Source of the DNA: JANMDU01 sp043777675
Lineage (GTDB): Bacteria; Pseudomonadota; Gammaproteobacteria; Burkholderiales; Burkholderiaceae_C
Length of the DNA: 64,000 bases
Direction: 5' to 3'
Assembly (NCBI GenBank): GCA_043777675.1
Contig: JAYWHR010000070.1
Span: 25,034 to 89,033, forward strand
Shown: positions 61,784-64,000 of the stretch, piece by piece
How the letters are laid out: the number at the start of each line of letters is the position of its first letter
Position numbering within the stretch: the first letter of the stretch is position 1
Made by a program: the position numbers and the translations under genes
The notes under the pieces: generated by a model
Told to the model about the DNA's origin: nothing
The model's input: only the letters and a program-made list of their open reading frames with translations
Databases searched by the model: none

Positions 61784-62142
61784 TTTTCAAGCGTTTTAGC
61801 CCTCTAGCCGGCATAGAATCTGCGCGAAATGCTATTGATTTGATAGCATTGACTAGCTTGCCGTTACGCGCCACCTTTTGTACGCTGGCATGGTGGTCGC
61901 GATAGGAATAGTCGGCTAGCACCTCGCGCAGTGGCTTGATTGGTTCGCTGAGATGGTCTGCATCAACACCTTGGTTTGCACGCCACCTCACAAGCGAGCG
62001 CGAATGGCCGCACCGCCTATTCCTATCACTCGCACCATACCCTGCGGCTTGGCTGGCGCTCGACTTGTGTGCCTAGCTGATACCGCAACTTTTTGCGATA
62101 TAAATACGTTAAACCTCGCGGACAGTTAGACAAAAGGAACAT
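61784..62142. other. Gene-poor region with an imperfect inverted repeat
   Basis: No convincing gene is present. GATAGGAATAG (61901-61911) is exactly repeated in inverted form at 62017-62027, with weaker pairing beyond both sides (GGTG...CGG). A minus-strand open frame (61761-61991) is stop-free but runs through the dispersed element and into the MoxR end, and is not recognised. The region probably holds remnants of lost genes. AAAGGAAC just before 62143 is the ribosome binding site of the next gene. Confidence 0.5.
61805..61848 (+). repeat. Dispersed element, copy 12 (after the MoxR gene)
   Basis: An exemplary copy: TAGCCGGCATAGAATCTGCG, CGAAA, TGCTATTGATTTGATAGCA, with a perfect closing palindrome. 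Confidence 0.93.
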
Positions 62143-62688
62143 ATGAGCGATTGGGACTTTCTGCACGATATGCACAATACAGGCTACAGCCCAGAGCAGA
62201 TAGCAGATGCGGCTGCTTGTGGATATAACCCGTGGGAGTGGCAGCCCCTACACGAAAATGAATTACCTGCGGGGCGCTCACAGCCCAATCCAGAGCTAAT
62301 GATAATCTTTGAGAGCTTGGTCGATAACGCGATGACTTACCACGCGATCACAGGGCGTTACCTACAGATTTGGGGCGAACTAGGGGAGCTATACGCTGAA
62401 ATCAAGTATGAAGTTAAGCGACACAAGCCAAATACGCCCGGTTCCGACGGGAAACTCGGAAATGACTACGTCGAAGTGAAGACCATTTCGCCTGAGAAGA
62501 ACTCATTGGAAGTACAAGTAAAGCGCGCTGGGAACTTCAGTAAGCTCCTAGTAGTTAAGATCTCCGAGGACTTTCAATTCGATGCCCGAATGCTTGATCG
62601 CAAGAAAATGTCTAAAGGCGAAGGCACACATGCGAAGGTTGCTTGGACAAGCATTCCCAGTACGGACAACCCGCAAGGCGGTGGATGA
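62143..62688 (+). CDS. Hypothetical protein with a PD-(D/E)XK nuclease-like core
   Basis: The 181-residue product is not confidently assigned to a named family. After an N-terminal part (SPEQIADAAACGYNPWEW) a helix with GELGELYAEIKYEVKRH is followed by GSDGKLGNDYVEVKTISP. The spacing of Glu80/Glu82, Asp102 or Asp108 and Glu111-x-Lys113 is that of a PD-(D/E)XK endonuclease core. A beta strand and helix follow (LEVQVKRAGNFSKLLVVKI). This could be a restriction-like enzyme or an immunity or repair protein. It lies alone in the accessory region; AAAGGAAC gives a good start site. Confidence 0.55.
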   Translation: MSDWDFLHDMHNTGYSPEQIADAAACGYNPWEWQPLHENELPAGRSQPNPELMIIFESLVDNAMTYHAITGRYLQIWGELGELYAEIKYEVKRHKPNTPGSDGKLGNDYVEVKTISPEKNSLEVQVKRAGNFSKLLVVKISEDFQFDARMLDRKKMSKGEGTHAKVAWTSIPSTDNPQGGG

Positions 62689-62701
62689 ATACGAGCAGGA
62701 T

Positions 62702-62798
62702 GCGGAAAAGTTTTTGTAGGTTGAGCGCGGCCAATCACGGTCATCACGCTACAAAAGATCAGTAGTTCGGCGGGAAAAACTTTTCTGTAGCCTGAGCG
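62702..62798. repeat. Imperfect direct repeat pair in the gap after the nuclease-like gene
   Basis: Two units about 68 bp apart, at 62702-62727 and 62770-62798, share GCGG, AAAA.TTTT, TGTAG and TGAGCG in the same order. They do not encode anything recognisable and may be remnants of a mobile sequence. The rest of the 250-bp gap up to 62940 contains only a copy of the dispersed element. Confidence 0.5.
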
Positions 62799-62876
62799 TG
62801 TTCGTCCGCCGCCAACGTGAGCAGGTGGAGCGTCATAAGCCTGTAGAACACCAAAATTTGAAGCAAGATGGGCAAG

Positions 62877-62920
62877 TAGCCGGCATAGAATATGCGCAGC
62901 GTGCTATTATTTTAATAGTG
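62877..62920 (+). repeat. Dispersed element, copy 13 (upstream of the GNAT gene)
   Basis: TAGCCGGCATAGAATATGCG, CAGCG, TGCTATTATTTTAATAGTG. It ends 20 bp before the GNAT start and leaves the AAGGAAG ribosome binding site intact. Confidence 0.92.
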
Positions 62921-62940
62921 ATTAGAGACAAGGAAGCAGC

Positions 62941-63372
62941 ATGTCATTCGAATGGAAATACTCTGCCGATGGCGTCGACTGGGAAGAACTTGCCGCGCTC
63001 TATCGGGCTGCGCCTCTTGGCGAAAAGTCACCAGCTCACCTGAAGAAAGTCTTCGCCAACAGCATGTTTCAGTGCTTCGTCTACGAGGGCACGAAGCTCG
63101 TTGCGGTGGGGCGAGCACTTGCTGATGGTGGAGAATGTTCGTATCTTTGCGACATTGCAGTGTTGCCGAGTCATCAAAATACCGGCTTGGGCAAACAGGT
63201 TGTCAGCCACTTGGTAGAGCAGTCACGCGATCACAAAAAAATCATTCTCTACGCCGTCCCGGGCAAAGAGCCCTTCTACCGAAAGTTCGGCTTCCTGCGC
63301 ATGAAAACTGCAATGGCCATCTTCGAGAATCCAGAGCAGCAGGTGGAGCGGGGTTACATCAGTGAAGTCTAA
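62941..63372 (+). CDS. GNAT family N-acetyltransferase
   Basis: The 143-residue protein has a GNAT fold with LVAVGRALADGGECSYLCDIAVLP leading into the acetyl-CoA loop SHQNTGLGKQVVSHLV, and the late motif EPFYRKFGFLRMKTAM. It is a stand-alone acetyltransferase of the kind common in accessory regions; the acceptor is unknown. AAGGAAG precedes the ATG. It ends 54 bp before the toxin remnant. Confidence 0.88.
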   Translation: MSFEWKYSADGVDWEELAALYRAAPLGEKSPAHLKKVFANSMFQCFVYEGTKLVAVGRALADGGECSYLCDIAVLPSHQNTGLGKQVVSHLVEQSRDHKKIILYAVPGKEPFYRKFGFLRMKTAMAIFENPEQQVERGYISEV

Positions 63373-63425
63373 CCCTTGCAGCTTGAATTTTCCGTCAATT
63401 ATCGCAAATATGCTATATTCAATGC

Positions 63426-63549
63426 ATGAAATGGGAGATCAAATACCACGATGAGAAGTTGCAGGCTGAGGTGCTGGCGCTGCCGCCGGGAATTTTGATT
63501 GGTACTTGCGCGCAAGCGAATGAAGGAGTGGAAACATGTTGACGCATAA
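63426..63549 (+). pseudogene. Internally deleted HigB/Gp49-like toxin gene
   Basis: The first codons read MKWEIKYHDEKLQAEVLALP, the usual N-terminus of a RelE/HigB (Gp49-like) toxin. The frame then breaks down and stops at 63542. In another frame the end of the region reads LARKRMKEWKHVDA before TAA at 63547-63549, which is the usual C-terminus of the same toxins. The central part, normally 60-70 residues, is missing, so an internal deletion with frameshift has removed the toxin. The end of the remnant overlaps the start of the intact antitoxin gene, the normal TA arrangement. Confidence 0.75.
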
Positions 63550-63883
63550 GCAACTTCGAGCCAAAGCACTGGCTAACGCAGAGGTCAAGGCGGAGTATGA
63601 AAAACTAGCCGATGAATTTTCTCTTTTGGATGAGTTCTTGAAAGCGCGGGCCGCGCAAGGTCTCACGCAGGCTCAGGTGGCAGAAAAAATCGGGACCACG
63701 CAGTCTGCGGTTGCGCGTATGGAGTCGGGCAGCGGCAAGCATTCGCCTTCTTTGGCAACGCTCTCCAAGTATGCGGATGCTTTGGGTTGCAAGCTAGAGG
63801 TTCGCTTGGTTCGCAGGCCTCGGACAGCGAGGAATGTGGCTAGTCGTCTGAGCACGACAACTTTGACTCACGTTGCGGCTTGA
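63536..63883 (+). CDS. HigA-type XRE-family antitoxin, now without its toxin
   Basis: The 115-residue product has an N-terminal helical part (ALANAEVKAEYEKLADEFSL) and a helix-turn-helix LTQAQVAEKIGTTQSAVARMESG at about 43-65. A typical HigA ending follows (SLATLSKYADALGCKLEVRL), plus a basic tail. GGAG supports the ATG at 63536. Such antitoxins repress their own promoter and neutralise HigB. The toxin gene just upstream is deleted, so the protein is probably a relic or an independent regulator. Confidence 0.85.
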   Translation: MLTHKQLRAKALANAEVKAEYEKLADEFSLLDEFLKARAAQGLTQAQVAEKIGTTQSAVARMESGSGKHSPSLATLSKYADALGCKLEVRLVRRPRTARNVASRLSTTTLTHVAA

Positions 63884-63905
63884 CTTCGGCGTTAAAACTC
63901 CGAAC

Positions 63906-64000
63906 TGTAGTGGTCTAATAAAAACAGACAGCCCGATAGGTTGTTAAAACTGAAATGGCACAAACCGTGAGCAATCCGAAATCGAGAAGAGTGTTCGACA
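63906..64000 (+). mobile_element. Probable left end of an insertion sequence with start of transposase gene, cut by window edge
   Basis: TGTAGTGGTCTAATAAAAAC at 63906 has the look of an IS3-type terminal repeat. An ATG at 63955 opens a frame reading MAQTVSNPKSRRVFD to the window end, like the start of short basic transposase OrfA proteins. The remainder, including the other end and any target duplication, is outside the window, so the family is uncertain. Confidence 0.45.

Noticed and set aside
61761..61991. Minus-strand open frame of 76 codons after the MoxR gene
   Set aside because: It overlaps the MoxR end, runs through the dispersed element and has no recognisable family or ribosome binding site.

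Overview
The window looks like a chromosomal segment of a betaproteobacterium in the Burkholderiales, most likely Comamonadaceae or a close relative. The support is gene content and order: leuC, a small entericidin-type lipoprotein, leuD and leuB in a row; a Bug-type binding protein beside a LysR regulator; secB-grxC-rhodanese beside gpsA; and ppk1-sixA-ppx next to pstSCAB-phoU-phoBR. The base composition is moderately GC-rich. No rRNA, CRISPR array or prophage is visible. Species cannot be named from this sequence.

Layout. 1-1411: start of a YaeQ-like gene, tRNA-Ser(UGA) and hemW. 1473-1653: an inverted-repeat element. 1665-4538: an ABC ATPase and a very long MacA-type adaptor. 4676-7643: two small membrane proteins and a LytS/LytTR two-component pair. 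7650-16707: a LacI regulator with two operator-like palindromes, a SsuABC/TauABC-like transporter and four enzymes (HisD/HpsN-like dehydrogenase, SDR, SerC-like aminotransferase, zinc alcohol dehydrogenase), plausibly for an organosulfonate or similar small organic acid. 16704-24555: a putrescine/GABA operon (ydcSTUV-patD-gabT) with a divergent LysR. 24552-30208: housekeeping genes gpsA, secB, grxC, rhodanese, gpmA, an S41 protease and moeB. 30426-35915: Bug protein, LysR and the leuCDB leucine genes. 35912-38219: an arsenic cluster (arsR-arsI-arsC-aquaporin). 38289-55466: a large phosphate-starvation island with four Pho-box-like arrays of half-sites spaced 11 bp apart. It contains a lipoprotein, phoX, an OlsB-like acyltransferase, ppk1-sixA, ppx, and pstSCAB-phoU-phoBR. 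55470-61783: a MATE exporter, a membrane glycosyltransferase-like protein, rpmE2, MaoC, ParA, cytochrome c4 and MoxR. 61784-64000: a gene-poor accessory end with a nuclease-like hypothetical, a GNAT, a deleted HigB-type toxin beside an intact antitoxin, and what looks like the left end of an insertion sequence.

The most unusual signal is a dispersed element of about 44 bp made of two mini-hairpins. Eleven clear copies and one further candidate occur in 64 kb. Some are intergenic, but several lie inside open genes (the MacA-like adaptor, both partners of the LytS/LytTR pair, the aquaporin, PhoR and possibly moeB). Whichever way the element points, the host gene reads it in the one stop-free frame, giving recurrent peptides of the type AGI.HA..AI..IA or SIA.RADSMPA. 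One copy also supplies the apparent ribosome binding site and start codon of gpsA. This resembles protein-invading palindromic elements described in Rickettsia and is the best candidate here for something under-described.
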